Shown: positions 42,755 to 51,372 of the stretch, one piece after another | Layout: each line of letters opens with the position of its first letter | How positions within the stretch are numbered: the first letter of the stretch is position 1 | Assembly: GCA_023251255.1 (NCBI GenBank) | Contig: JAHEZD010000014.1 | Coordinates: forward strand, 1-64,000 | Length of the DNA: 64,000 bases | From: Chitinophagaceae bacterium | GTDB lineage: Bacteria > Bacteroidota > Bacteroidia > Chitinophagales > Chitinophagaceae | Direction of reading: 5' to 3' | Made by a program: the position numbers and the translations under genes | Notes under the pieces: model-generated | What the model saw: only the letters and a program-made list of their open reading frames with translations | Told to the model about the DNA's origin: nothing | The model's database searches: none

Positions 42755-44443
42755 CTATTTTAAAGGAAGATAGACAGTAAACGTTGTACCCTTACCCAGT
42801 TCACTGTCTACTTCAATCCTACCTTTGTGTGTAAGGATGATATTCTGGGTGCTGGCCAGTCCAAGGCCAGTGCCGTTGGTTTTATTGGTGAAGAACGGTT
42901 GAAATAAACCGGCAACAGTTTCATTGCTCATGCCTGTCCCATTGTCTTTGATGGATACGGCAACGGTGTTGCTTTTATTTAGTATTACATTTATGGAGAG
43001 TGCACCATTCTCCTTTGGCATAGCTTCGATAGCGTTGATGATGATATTTAAGAATGCAATACTCAGCTTGTCCTTATCACCAGTAATTGCTGGTATATTT
43101 TCAGGGATATTCTTTTTGATATCAATGTGTTGGAGGTTTATCCTGTCCTTGGCCAACATTAATATTTCTTCCAGCAAGTTTTCAATCTCAACCTTCCCGT
43201 AGTCAAGTACTGTAGGCCTTGTGGAATTGAGTAATTCCGTGATAAGCTTATTGATTCTTATTGAATTCCTTTCTATAATGCCAAAGTAGTTTTTCAAGTT
43301 TTCATCCTTGTTCTCTTCCGTTAAAACTTCTACGGCAAGTGTAATGTTTGTAAGAGGATTTCGAACCTCATGTGCCAGTACCCGACTAACCTTGCCAATA
43401 TTTGCGAAACGTTCCAGTGCTTCCCGTTCACGCTGAATTTGTACCTGCTCTGTTATGTCTGTAAGAACAACACTAAATATCCTTTGGTTTTCGTCAATCA
43501 AAATAAAACTTCCCAAACAAATATGAAATTCTCCTTGCATACCTGTAAAAACCAATTCTTTCTGCCTCACATTTACACCCTTGCCAATTGTTTCCCTAAT
43601 AACCCTAGCATCATTTGGATCGGCAAAAAAATGGCTGGGGAAAGTATTCTTGTTTGATTCCCTTTCGAACCCAAATGTTTTTATAAAGCCGGGATTGGCT
43701 TCAATAATGGTAAAATCTGATTTACATATACATAGAAGGTCCTTACTGTACTCGAATATATTACGGTATATTTTTTCCTTTTCCTGAATAATGTTTAGTG
43801 AACGTAATAATAGGTAGAAACAAATGGCAATAATTAGAATGGCCACTACCATAAAGATTACGATGATGGCCTTTGATTGTGAAACATAATCTTTTGACCT
43901 TGTAGTTCTTTCCATCATTAAGTAACTTTCATGGGCACGTACTGCGTTTACTGTTATTTCCGTACTGTCCATTAAATTTCTTGCCCTGTCTAATTGTTCT
44001 TTAAGTAGGATTTCATTATGGGCAAAATATGTTACGAGAACAGAGTCAAGGCATTTGATGCGATTGTCAGTAATTCTCTTTAAACTATTTATGTTATTGT
44101 ATTGATTGGGATTATCTGAGATCAAGTCTTTCAATTGCTTGTACTTAATGTACATGTCTTCTTTACCTTTTCTATAAATAGGATAAGATGAATAATCTTT
44201 CCTTATCAGGATACTACTTATACCGCGGTTCACATCTTTGACAGAGGAGAAGAATTCTTCCAGCATCAGCTTCACTTCATAAGTGTGGTTTACCGCTTCA
44301 GCTTCCTTTACTGAACTTTTGAAGGATTGATAGCTGAAAACAGATGTAATGATCATTAATAAGAATGCAATGAGCACACCTGTTTTTAGCCTATTGGGGA
44401 GGGATGGGTTAAATAAGAAAGAAAAATTATTTTTAGAAGGCAT
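42755..44443 (-). CDS. CHASE3/PAS sensor histidine kinase (NtrB-like)
   Basis: 562 residues. TM1 at about 21-40, an extracytoplasmic helical sensor (about 41-190, CHASE3-like), TM2 at about 192-213, a PAS domain (about 225-335, IFEYSKDLLCICKSDFTIIE), then HisKA with H358 in VLAHEVRNPLTN and HATPase_c with the N-box, DNGTGMSNET and GTGLGLAST. It should autophosphorylate and pass phosphate to a receiver. The nearest partners are the divergent receiver protein (45238) and NtrC-type regulator (45624), about 0.8-1.2 kb away, past two small stress-type genes. Confidence 0.93.
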   Translation of the reverse strand: MPSKNNFSFLFNPSLPNRLKTGVLIAFLLMIITSVFSYQSFKSSVKEAEAVNHTYEVKLMLEEFFSSVKDVNRGISSILIRKDYSSYPIYRKGKEDMYIKYKQLKDLISDNPNQYNNINSLKRITDNRIKCLDSVLVTYFAHNEILLKEQLDRARNLMDSTEITVNAVRAHESYLMMERTTRSKDYVSQSKAIIVIFMVVAILIIAICFYLLLRSLNIIQEKEKIYRNIFEYSKDLLCICKSDFTIIEANPGFIKTFGFERESNKNTFPSHFFADPNDARVIRETIGKGVNVRQKELVFTGMQGEFHICLGSFILIDENQRIFSVVLTDITEQVQIQREREALERFANIGKVSRVLAHEVRNPLTNITLAVEVLTEENKDENLKNYFGIIERNSIRINKLITELLNSTRPTVLDYGKVEIENLLEEILMLAKDRINLQHIDIKKNIPENIPAITGDKDKLSIAFLNIIINAIEAMPKENGALSINVILNKSNTVAVSIKDNGTGMSNETVAGLFQPFFTNKTNGTGLGLASTQNIILTHKGRIEVDSELGKGTTFTVYLPLK

Positions 44444-44708
44444 AGTTAATTGGCAGTTAATAAAAATTCAAAGGAAAAAAACAAAATGCTGATAATCGGG
44501 AATCCCCTGACATCAAATACAGTTCCAATAAGGCCCCAATCCTACAAATTTAAGGTGCTTTAAAAGCAAATCAATAGTGGGGAATAATATACCCAATAAT
44601 TAAGGTATCAGGTATTTTTTTTAAAAGATCCAAGTAAAACACCCCTTAAAAAAGCAAGTATACATGAGGCACGGTTTTTTAAATAGATTAATTACAAAAA
44701 GGAAAATC

Positions 44709-44861
44709 ATGAACAATCTACTTTATTTAATCGCTGTAATACTAATTATTGGCTGGGCAATAGGCTTTTTTGCATATAGTGCCGGAGGCATTATCCACGC
44801 ATTGTTGGTACTTGCAATTGTTGCTATATTACTCCGTTTAATCAGAGGGGATAGGGTTTAA
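44709..44861 (+). CDS. lmo0937-family small membrane protein
   Basis: 50 residues from the ATG at 44709, almost entirely two transmembrane helices (NLLYLIAVILIIGWAIGFF and ALLVLAIVAILLRLIRG) with a Gly turn, the lmo0937 pattern. These small proteins accompany stress genes but have no proven function. The 265-base gap to the divergent histidine kinase holds no gene. The next gene (YtxH-like) starts 31 bases downstream. Confidence 0.85.
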   Translation: MNNLLYLIAVILIIGWAIGFFAYSAGGIIHALLVLAIVAILLRLIRGDRV

Positions 44862-44892
44862 TAACGAATCTTCAAACATAAAAACAAACAAA

Positions 44893-45156
44893 ATGGGAAG
44901 CACTAGTAAAATACTAATTGCAGCATTGGCAGGTATGGTAGCCGGTGGGGCAGCAGGCTTACTGCTTGCACCAGAAAAGGGCAGTAAATTGCGTAAACGT
45001 ATTACCAAAAAAGGAATTGGAATTAAGGATGAGTTGATGGAAAAAATTGAGGAAGGGCTATCCTCCTTGCAGGAAATGAAAAAAAGCCTTTTATCATCTG
45101 CACATGAAACTGCAATTCATGAAAAAGATAAAGCTGTTAAAATTAAGCATGCATGA
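44893..45156 (+). CDS. YtxH-domain protein
   Basis: 87 residues. The N-terminus is one membrane helix with Gly pattern (LIAALAGMVAGGAAGLLLAP), then EKGSKLRKRITKKG and a helical tail (DELMEKIEEGLSSLQEM), the YtxH layout found in general-stress and envelope proteins. It lies 31 bases after the lmo0937 gene and 81 before a receiver-domain gene; together they look like a stress locus led by the histidine kinase. Confidence 0.85.
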   Translation: MGSTSKILIAALAGMVAGGAAGLLLAPEKGSKLRKRITKKGIGIKDELMEKIEEGLSSLQEMKKSLLSSAHETAIHEKDKAVKIKHA

Positions 45157-45237
45157 GCCGTTGGCTTACCTTTATAGATAAGAAAACCACCACCTTGAAA
45201 CCTGTAGCCCAATAAAAACCGTTTAAACCGTGATGAA

Positions 45238-45597
45238 ATGAGCAGAAATGTTTTAATTGTTGACGATGAAATTGATATTTGTTTGTTGCTTAAATCTTTG
45301 TTGAAATCCCAATCAATTGACAGTTCATTTGTCCAGACGCTTGCAGACGCTGAAAATAAATTTAAGGATGAAGAACCATCTATTTTGTTTTTGGATATGA
45401 ACCTTCCAGATGGAAATGGCATTCAGAAAATTGAAGGTTTCAAAAAGAAAAGCCCCAAGACCAATATTGTCATGATGAGTGCCTACGATACTGCGGAGGA
45501 CAGAAAAAATGCTTTTGACAAAGGAGCAGACCTTTTTTTGAGTAAACCCTTCAGTAGAAAGCAGGTACTTGACATTGTTCATCAATTTTCATCTTAG
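45238..45597 (+). CDS. Single-domain response regulator (receiver only)
   Basis: 119 residues: only a CheY-like receiver. Acidic pair DDE at 9-11, phospho-Asp D53 (FLDMNLPDG), Thr/Ser in MMSAYD and the conserved Lys in FLSKPF. With no output domain it would act through protein contact or as phosphate relay, for example between the neighbouring kinase and the NtrC-type regulator 26 bases downstream. Start chosen to give the usual NVLIVDDE strand. Confidence 0.93.
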   Translation: MSRNVLIVDDEIDICLLLKSLLKSQSIDSSFVQTLADAENKFKDEEPSILFLDMNLPDGNGIQKIEGFKKKSPKTNIVMMSAYDTAEDRKNAFDKGADLFLSKPFSRKQVLDIVHQFSS

Positions 45598-45623
45598 CAT
45601 CATTCAATTATACCTAAACACTT

Positions 45624-47066
45624 ATGGCTAAAATATTGATTATAGAAGATGATCTGGACACGATTGCCATTTTGAACCGGTTCCTTACCAAGAATGGCTA
45701 TGCAATCATTACAGCCAATACCGGCAATAAAGGCATTGCCTTGTTCGATTCGGAAAAACCTGACGTTGTCCTATGTGATTACCGTTTGGGAGATATGGAT
45801 GGAAAGCAGGTACTGGAACATATCAATCAAACAGGCGGTAATGAGAAACTTATTTTCATTACTGGCTATAGTGATGTGAAAGTGGCTGTGGAAGTAATGA
45901 AAAATGGGGCATTTGATTATGTAACCAAGCCCCTATTGCCAGAGGAAATCCTCTTGACCATCAAAAAAGCGTTGTTAGCAAAAGATGGTGAACCGTATGA
46001 TGCCAATAGGCATACTTCACTAGTATCCCCTACACGAACAAAAAAATCCAACAATAATTCCAGCGCAAAATATATTGATGCCAAAAGCAAATCAGCTACA
46101 GAAATGTACAGGCAAATTGATTTGGTGGCACAGACAAATTACAGTGTAATCATTCATGGCGAAAGTGGTACAGGCAAGGAATCTGTTGCACAACGTATCC
46201 ACGAAAAAAGCAAACGGTCGGGTAAGCCCTTCATTGCAGTTGATTGCGGAGCATTGTCAAAAGAACTAGCAGCCAGTGAATTGTTTGGACACGAAAAGGG
46301 TTCCTTTACAGGGGCCATTAACAATAAAACGGGTTCTTTTGAATTGGCCAATGGAGGGACTATTTTCTTGGATGAGATAGCCAATCTTCCTTATGATGTA
46401 CAGGTGTCATTGCTCCGCGTTGTTCAGGAAAGAAAGGTGAAAAAAGTAGGTAGCGAGAAAGAGGTGAGCATAGATGTACGCATCATTGTAGCCAGCAATG
46501 AACGTTTGGATGAAGTGGTGGCAAAGGGCAAGTTCAGGGAAGACCTGTATTATCGGTTCAATGAATTTGGAATAACCATAGAACCACTTCGTGCAAGGAA
46601 AGAAGATGTAATGCAGTTTGCCGAATTCTTCTTGGACAAGGCTGCTGAGGAATTGGGTAAGGATATGGAAGCATTTACTCCAGATGTAGTGGATGCGTTC
46701 ATGCACTACAACTGGCCAGGTAATTTGCGGGAATTGAATAATGTGGTTAAACGTTCTGCTTTATTGTCGTCAGGTAATGTAGTTGAACTGAGTGCATTGC
46801 CCCAGGAAATTATTCACCACCAGAAATTCTATCCTTCAGAGGATCAACAGCAACCCGAAGAAAAGCGATTCTTTACGGTCCCTAAATTGGGCAGTGATAA
46901 TTTGAACATAAAGAAAGCGGCCCTTAATGCGGAGTACGAACTTATTATGGGTACATTGCAAAAAGTACAGTTCAACAAATCAAAAGCTGCAAAGCTGCTG
47001 AACATAGACCGGAAAACATTGTACAATAAAATGAGCGCTTATGGCATTCTTACAGAAGAAGCATAG
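45624..47066 (+). CDS. Sigma-54-dependent NtrC/ZraR-type response regulator
   Basis: 480 residues: receiver (1-120, D52 in LCDYRLG), AAA+ sigma-54 activation domain (about 150-390, Walker A GESGTGKE at 179-186, the sigma-54 contact loop as GSFTGA at 226-231, Walker B GGTIFLDEI, and FREDLYYRF), and a Fis-type HTH at the C-terminus (SKAAKLLNIDRKTLYNKM). When phosphorylated it should activate sigma-54 promoters. The nearby targets could be the lmo0937 and YtxH genes, but a -24/-12 promoter was not recognised upstream of them. Confidence 0.95.
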   Translation: MAKILIIEDDLDTIAILNRFLTKNGYAIITANTGNKGIALFDSEKPDVVLCDYRLGDMDGKQVLEHINQTGGNEKLIFITGYSDVKVAVEVMKNGAFDYVTKPLLPEEILLTIKKALLAKDGEPYDANRHTSLVSPTRTKKSNNNSSAKYIDAKSKSATEMYRQIDLVAQTNYSVIIHGESGTGKESVAQRIHEKSKRSGKPFIAVDCGALSKELAASELFGHEKGSFTGAINNKTGSFELANGGTIFLDEIANLPYDVQVSLLRVVQERKVKKVGSEKEVSIDVRIIVASNERLDEVVAKGKFREDLYYRFNEFGITIEPLRARKEDVMQFAEFFLDKAAEELGKDMEAFTPDVVDAFMHYNWPGNLRELNNVVKRSALLSSGNVVELSALPQEIIHHQKFYPSEDQQQPEEKRFFTVPKLGSDNLNIKKAALNAEYELIMGTLQKVQFNKSKAAKLLNIDRKTLYNKMSAYGILTEEA

Positions 47067-47086
47067 GATATTTTCGATGGTACATG

Positions 47087-47126
47087 AACAATGGCTAAGG
47101 ATTCAACATCTTTAGCCATTGTTTTG
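47087..47126 (+). terminator. Terminator of the regulator gene
   Basis: A 12-bp stem (47087-47098 with 47112-47123), 13-base loop that can pair partly, then TTTTG, 21 bases after the stop codon. Confidence 0.75.
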
Positions 47127-47231
47127 ATGTTTGATCAGCACTTGGTATTAATAGTTTATTTTAGATTTTTAATTATTGCGGCACTGCGGTTTCTCAATTG
47201 TTAAAGCATCTTAAAACATAAATCTCCTGTA

Positions 47232-48944
47232 ATGAAAAAATTGCTTCACCTCAGCTTCAGTTTTCTAGCTGCTGTAATTATGCTTACTTCCTGCGGAAAG
47301 AAATACCCGGAGCAACTGAAAATAATCCCAAAGAACTCCGCTTCTATTGTTGGGTTCAATATTGCTGAACTGGGCGATACGTTGGCCAAGGACAACGCTT
47401 CCATTGATTCTATTTTTGGTCAATTAAAGGAAACTTCTGGTACTGATGTAATGCATGGAGCGGATTTCAATGGAATAAAAAACAGCGGCCTTGATTTTAC
47501 CAAGACAATTTATTTTTTTGGTAACCAAACCAATTCCGTTTCAAAAGGAACGGTGCGCATTGTGAATGCTGCTGCTGCTTTGAAAGATGAAAAGCAGCTT
47601 GATTCCTTTTTGATGAAACATGGAAAGATTGGCGAACTCAAGAAAGCCAATGGGTTTTCCTACCGTGTGGTGGATAATAACAGCATGGTTTCATGGAACA
47701 AGAATACTGTTGTATGGACGAATTATATGATGGTTGAAGAGAAGGTCTTTGATAGTAGCATCAATGAATTAAGGAAGGAATCAGCAAGTAAGCAAACAGA
47801 AAACATGTTGGTAGAAGTTGAGAAACTGTTCAATTTGAAAGAAAGTGAATCAGCGGCTTCGCTTGATGGCTTTGTGGATCTGGTTAAGGGTTCGCCACAA
47901 GTTTTCTCCTGGAACAATATGGACAATATGCTCAATGCTTATACAGCAGGCATGCCTTTGCCTGTTGGGCTCAGTGAAATATTCAAGGATAACTTTGTTG
48001 CAACCACCTTCAATTTTGAAAGGGGAAAAATTGCAGCCCACTCAACATGTTATTTCAATGCTGGTATGCAGGCCTTGCTTAAACAGTACAACGGACCAAA
48101 AGTAAACTTGGATTTGATAAGCAAATTCCCTTCGCAGAATATCGATGGGGCTTTTATTGCGTCATTCAATCCACAAATATTCCCTGCATTGTTGAAACTA
48201 TCTTCCACAGAATCTTTTGCCAATCTTGGCCTTACAACTGTGGGGCTGACTACGGATGACCTGACCTCATGGATGAAAGGTGATATTGCGGTTGTTTTAA
48301 GTGATTTCACCCTTGGTATACCTGAAAATGCGAAGGACTTTTCCATTATGGATATGGCTGCAATTAAGCCTTCAGCAAAATTGCTCATTAGTATTCCCGT
48401 AACCAATAAAGCAGCATTGGATAAAGTACTAACATCCGCATCAAAATTCATTGATGAGTGGAAGATGAAATTGAAGGAACATCAACTTTACTTGAAAATA
48501 ACAAATGACAATGTGTTTGTAACGTCTGACACTGCATTGATTGACCAATACCTTGCTTCCAAGCAGCCAGCCAATATTGATAAAGCATTGCTTGACCGCT
48601 TTAATGGAAAAGCAATTGCTGGATATGTTGACTTCAATAGGACCATGCAGGGTATCAGTTTTGGGAAAAGTATCCCTTTGATTGATAGTATCAAAACAAC
48701 CATGAACAATACGTTTGGGAATGCCCTTTTTACTATGGACAATTATGATGGTAAAGTAATAAAGGCCGATGCGGAATTGCAGTTGAAGGACAATTCCATG
48801 AACAGCGCTTCCGTTCTGGTGAAATTATTTGAAAACACCATGAAGCAGTTCAAGAATTCAATGATGGGCATGGAAAAACAAATGAACGACAAGTTCAAGA
48901 ACCTGAAACCTTCCGATGTGGAGAAAATGCTTAAAGAAGAATAA
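47232..48944 (+). CDS. DUF4836 lipoprotein
   Basis: 570 residues. The lipobox is LTSC (about residue 21), so it is probably in the periplasm or outer membrane. The body is of the DUF4836 type in Bacteroidota: LKIIPKNSASIVGFNIAEL near the start, SGLDFTKTIYFFG and a helical end (NDKFKNLKPSDVEKMLKEE). Function unknown. Its stop codon overlaps the start of an ABC-type ATPase (TAATG at 48942-48946), which couples the two genes. Confidence 0.88.
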   Translation: MKKLLHLSFSFLAAVIMLTSCGKKYPEQLKIIPKNSASIVGFNIAELGDTLAKDNASIDSIFGQLKETSGTDVMHGADFNGIKNSGLDFTKTIYFFGNQTNSVSKGTVRIVNAAAALKDEKQLDSFLMKHGKIGELKKANGFSYRVVDNNSMVSWNKNTVVWTNYMMVEEKVFDSSINELRKESASKQTENMLVEVEKLFNLKESESAASLDGFVDLVKGSPQVFSWNNMDNMLNAYTAGMPLPVGLSEIFKDNFVATTFNFERGKIAAHSTCYFNAGMQALLKQYNGPKVNLDLISKFPSQNIDGAFIASFNPQIFPALLKLSSTESFANLGLTTVGLTTDDLTSWMKGDIAVVLSDFTLGIPENAKDFSIMDMAAIKPSAKLLISIPVTNKAALDKVLTSASKFIDEWKMKLKEHQLYLKITNDNVFVTSDTALIDQYLASKQPANIDKALLDRFNGKAIAGYVDFNRTMQGISFGKSIPLIDSIKTTMNNTFGNALFTMDNYDGKVIKADAELQLKDNSMNSASVLVKLFENTMKQFKNSMMGMEKQMNDKFKNLKPSDVEKMLKEE

Positions 48945-49603
48945 TGGGTACGCAAAATTCAATTGAGATCAATAGCTTAATTCCTGTTCCATTAAAAGAG
49001 AAATTGCTGCAGCGCTCTTCTGATATTTGGAACAGGCAAGAGGTATTTTATTCCAATGAATGGATTAAAATAAAAGCTCCAAGTGGCACAGGTAAAACAA
49101 CACTTACACATATTTTGTACAAGTTGCGTTTCGATTATGAAGGCAGTGTGTTGTGGAGCAATAAAAATATTAAGGACATTTCAGACAAGGAGCTAGCACA
49201 AGCAAGGCAGCAAAAAATAAGCATCATTTTCCAGGATTTGAGGTTGTTTCAAAACTTAACTGCAAGGGAAAATATTGAATTGAACCGTGTGCTGCAAGAG
49301 CCTTTTTATGAAAACAGGGTGATTGATGAAATGGCCACTAGGCTCGGGATTGCCCATATTCTCGAACAGCGTGCAGGGCTTTGCAGCTATGGGGAGCAGC
49401 AAAGGATAGCCATCATAAGGGCATTGGTTCAACCGTTTGATTTTTTATTGATGGATGAACCCTTCAGCCATTTAGACAAGGAAAATATTACCATTGCGGC
49501 AGCATTGATTACTGAAGAATGCAGGAAACGGAATGCAGGATTTATATTGACTGATTTGGACGATGATGACCATTTCCCTTATACAAGGAAACTGAACCTG
49601 TAG
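48944..49603 (+). CDS. ABC-type ATPase with degenerate signature and H-loop
   Basis: 219 residues, a single nucleotide-binding domain in LolD-like style. Walker A is APSGTGKTT, Q-loop IIFQDLRLF and Walker B FDFLLMDEP are normal. The signature motif (usually LSGGQ) reads CSYGEQQR, and the switch His after Walker B is absent (FILTDLDDDD). No permease gene is adjacent. It overlaps the DUF4836 stop by one base. It may be a regulatory or non-transport ATPase; alternatively an ordinary LolD-like protein with drifted motifs. Confidence 0.85.
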   Translation: MGTQNSIEINSLIPVPLKEKLLQRSSDIWNRQEVFYSNEWIKIKAPSGTGKTTLTHILYKLRFDYEGSVLWSNKNIKDISDKELAQARQQKISIIFQDLRLFQNLTARENIELNRVLQEPFYENRVIDEMATRLGIAHILEQRAGLCSYGEQQRIAIIRALVQPFDFLLMDEPFSHLDKENITIAAALITEECRKRNAGFILTDLDDDDHFPYTRKLNL

Positions 49604-49650
49604 AAACAGGCCATTCATTATCGGTCTTAAAAAAGGGGTTTGCCAAAAAC

Positions 49651-50172
49651 TTATTTCTGGATGATAATCTTTGTGCCCACCACTACATTGTCATAGAGTT
49701 CATCTGTATCCTCATTTTTCATGCTTATACAGCCCAATGTCCAATTGTATTTTCTATCTATAATAGCTTCATCGTTTGGCCAAGTGCCATGTATGCCAAT
49801 ATCACCACCAATTTTTGCGTTGGCTGGAATTAGCCCCTGTGTTTTTCTTTGGTTGAACTTTTCATAGCTTTCTTTAGTGGGATAATCAAGAAGCATGAAC
49901 TTGTCCCATTTTTCATGCTTGCGCATAAAAGTGATATGGAAAGTCCCTTCGGGTGTTTTACGGTCACCAGCCATCATTTTGTCACCATTGTCATCGTTGC
50001 CAAAAACAACATTGTACTCCCGCACAACCTTATCGCCTTCAAACACTTTCATGGTATGGTCGCTCTTGTCAACCAATAGTACAAATTCATCTGGAAAATG
50101 GGGCATGGGCTTGAAAGAAGTGCTGCCTACAAATGCAATGGCAGCGAAGGAAATACCAGTGAGTTTTTTCAT
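49651..50172 (-). CDS. L,D-transpeptidase (YkuD family)
   Basis: 173 residues with a signal peptide (about 1-20). The catalytic part has H128 in IHGTW and C148 in TLGCISMKN, the L,D-transpeptidase set (HGT...S/T-x-G-C-I-S-M). It would link 3-3 peptidoglycan bonds or attach proteins to the wall in the periplasm. No LysM domain. Together with dacB 1.2 kb away it shows active wall maturation here. Convergent with the degenerate ABC ATPase gene. Confidence 0.9.
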   Translation of the reverse strand: MKKLTGISFAAIAFVGSTSFKPMPHFPDEFVLLVDKSDHTMKVFEGDKVVREYNVVFGNDDNGDKMMAGDRKTPEGTFHITFMRKHEKWDKFMLLDYPTKESYEKFNQRKTQGLIPANAKIGGDIGIHGTWPNDEAIIDRKYNWTLGCISMKNEDTDELYDNVVVGTKIIIQK

Positions 50173-50574
50173 TTGTTATAGGTTTTTGGTAAGATGCTGT
50201 CCAATATTAATCCATTTGCTCCATTTTTCAAAGAATGGCAAGTGTAGGCATAACCATGGCCCTTGACACCATCGTTTGTACCTGCACAAACATTCTTGAT
50301 GAATCAGGGTCTATATTGAACAGCTTCTATGATTTTAAAAAACGGTTACGAGGGTTACATGGAGTTTTTCCGGAACCAAACGCATGTAAACGGAGTAGAT
50401 GTATGACAAGAGGCTTATTGAATTTGTACAGCTAAAATAGATGGATGATTTGAATATTGCTGCATGGTAAAATTGCTTTCACAAAAAATTATCAAATTGG
50501 GGTGCTGTTAAAATCTTTGGGGCAAAAAAATCATTTGCTTACAAAAAGGGTTTAAACATTTCAAGCTGTTCCTT
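50173..50574. other. Gene-free spacer
   Basis: 402 bases between the L,D-transpeptidase gene and the inverted-repeat array. A 66-codon frame (50235-50435) is not credible as a gene: Cys-rich, without a start context and without family features. No RNA gene was recognised. Confidence 0.5.
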
Positions 50575-50674
50575 TTGTGGTAATTTTTCCGTGGTAATTA
50601 TTTTAACACAAAAAAATTACCACAATCTTGTGATAAAATTCTTGTGGTTTTTAAATTACCACAGGAATTTTATC
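50575..50674. promoter_or_regulatory. Inverted-repeat array upstream of the HTH gene (operator candidate)
   Basis: Two hairpin-like inverted repeats. One has 14-bp arms (50575-50588 with 50612-50625, TTGTGGTAATTTTT-type). The other has 16-base arms with one mismatch (50632-50647 with 50659-50674). In all, five TGTGGT or ACCACA half-sites occur, including CGTGGT at 50590. The array ends 13 bases before the HTH gene start, as expected for autoregulation. Confidence 0.75.
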
Positions 50675-50687
50675 ATAAACCTTCATC

Positions 50688-51245
50688 ATGAAAAAAAGAT
50701 TCCGTCCCATTGCTACAAGAAAAAAGCTTGGTATAAGCCAGGAAACTTATATCCAGTTTCTAAGGGTCACCTTGAGTATGCTGTCCATGTATGAAATACA
50801 ACAACGTTTCCTCTCTGGTAGGGCAGGAACAAAAGCTACAGCTATTGAACTGTATCTGCTGAACAATCCCATAGTAGAAGGAAGCGTTGAACAAACACTG
50901 CAAGAAGCCGACCTGAAACTCTTGGCCAAACGGCGGGACATTTGCTTGGGACTGATCATAAAAACTAATCTGAAATTGGAAAAGATGAAGGAAGCCTACC
51001 TATGCTGCCTGAATATGATGCGGGTAGCGACAGCGCTGCCTGAGGTACTGACAGATTTGGTGCCCGACTTTGAACTGGAGGATTGGGAACTGGATTGGCT
51101 GGAGGGCAACAGCCGAATGGCCAGTTACAAATTGGAGGAATGCGGCATTGGCCAGCAACAATTGCTGCAACTGAAAATAGATGCCTTACGGTATGAGGCG
51201 GAGCGGATACAACAAATATTGCCACCTGAATTAACAGCCAATTAA
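50688..51245 (+). CDS. XRE-like HTH protein with helical C-terminal domain
   Basis: 185 residues. The N-terminus (about 10-37: ATRKKLGISQETYIQFLRVT, then LSMLSMYE) fits an XRE/HTH_3 fold: the SQ...L...LS...E positions match. The rest is helical with Glu/Leu-rich segments (DLKLLAKRRDICLGLI, DWELDWLEGNSRM) and no catalytic motif. It probably binds DNA as a dimer; the five half-sites just upstream suggest autoregulation. I do not recognise the C-terminal family. A gene beginning ATGAAAAAAAG is clear at 50688. Confidence 0.7.
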   Translation: MKKRFRPIATRKKLGISQETYIQFLRVTLSMLSMYEIQQRFLSGRAGTKATAIELYLLNNPIVEGSVEQTLQEADLKLLAKRRDICLGLIIKTNLKLEKMKEAYLCCLNMMRVATALPEVLTDLVPDFELEDWELDWLEGNSRMASYKLEECGIGQQQLLQLKIDALRYEAERIQQILPPELTAN

Positions 51246-51372
51246 ATCCTTACAGGCTTCTTTTCCCTAAAAGTTGTCTAAATCAATTTACTGATTTCAT
51301 ATTGATGCATTGGCACCTGTTTTGCCAACTAACCTGCCTTTAAGGGCAGTCAGGTAACACAAGAGGTTGGCA

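Noticed and set aside
44560-44708. Possible sigma-54 promoter before the lmo0937 gene (AGGCACGG)
   Set aside because: The GG half resembles -24, but the -12 GC is missing at correct spacing.
50235-50435. 66-codon plus-strand frame in the gap before the HTH gene
   Set aside because: Cys-rich, no family pattern, and the neighbouring frames are closed; probably chance.
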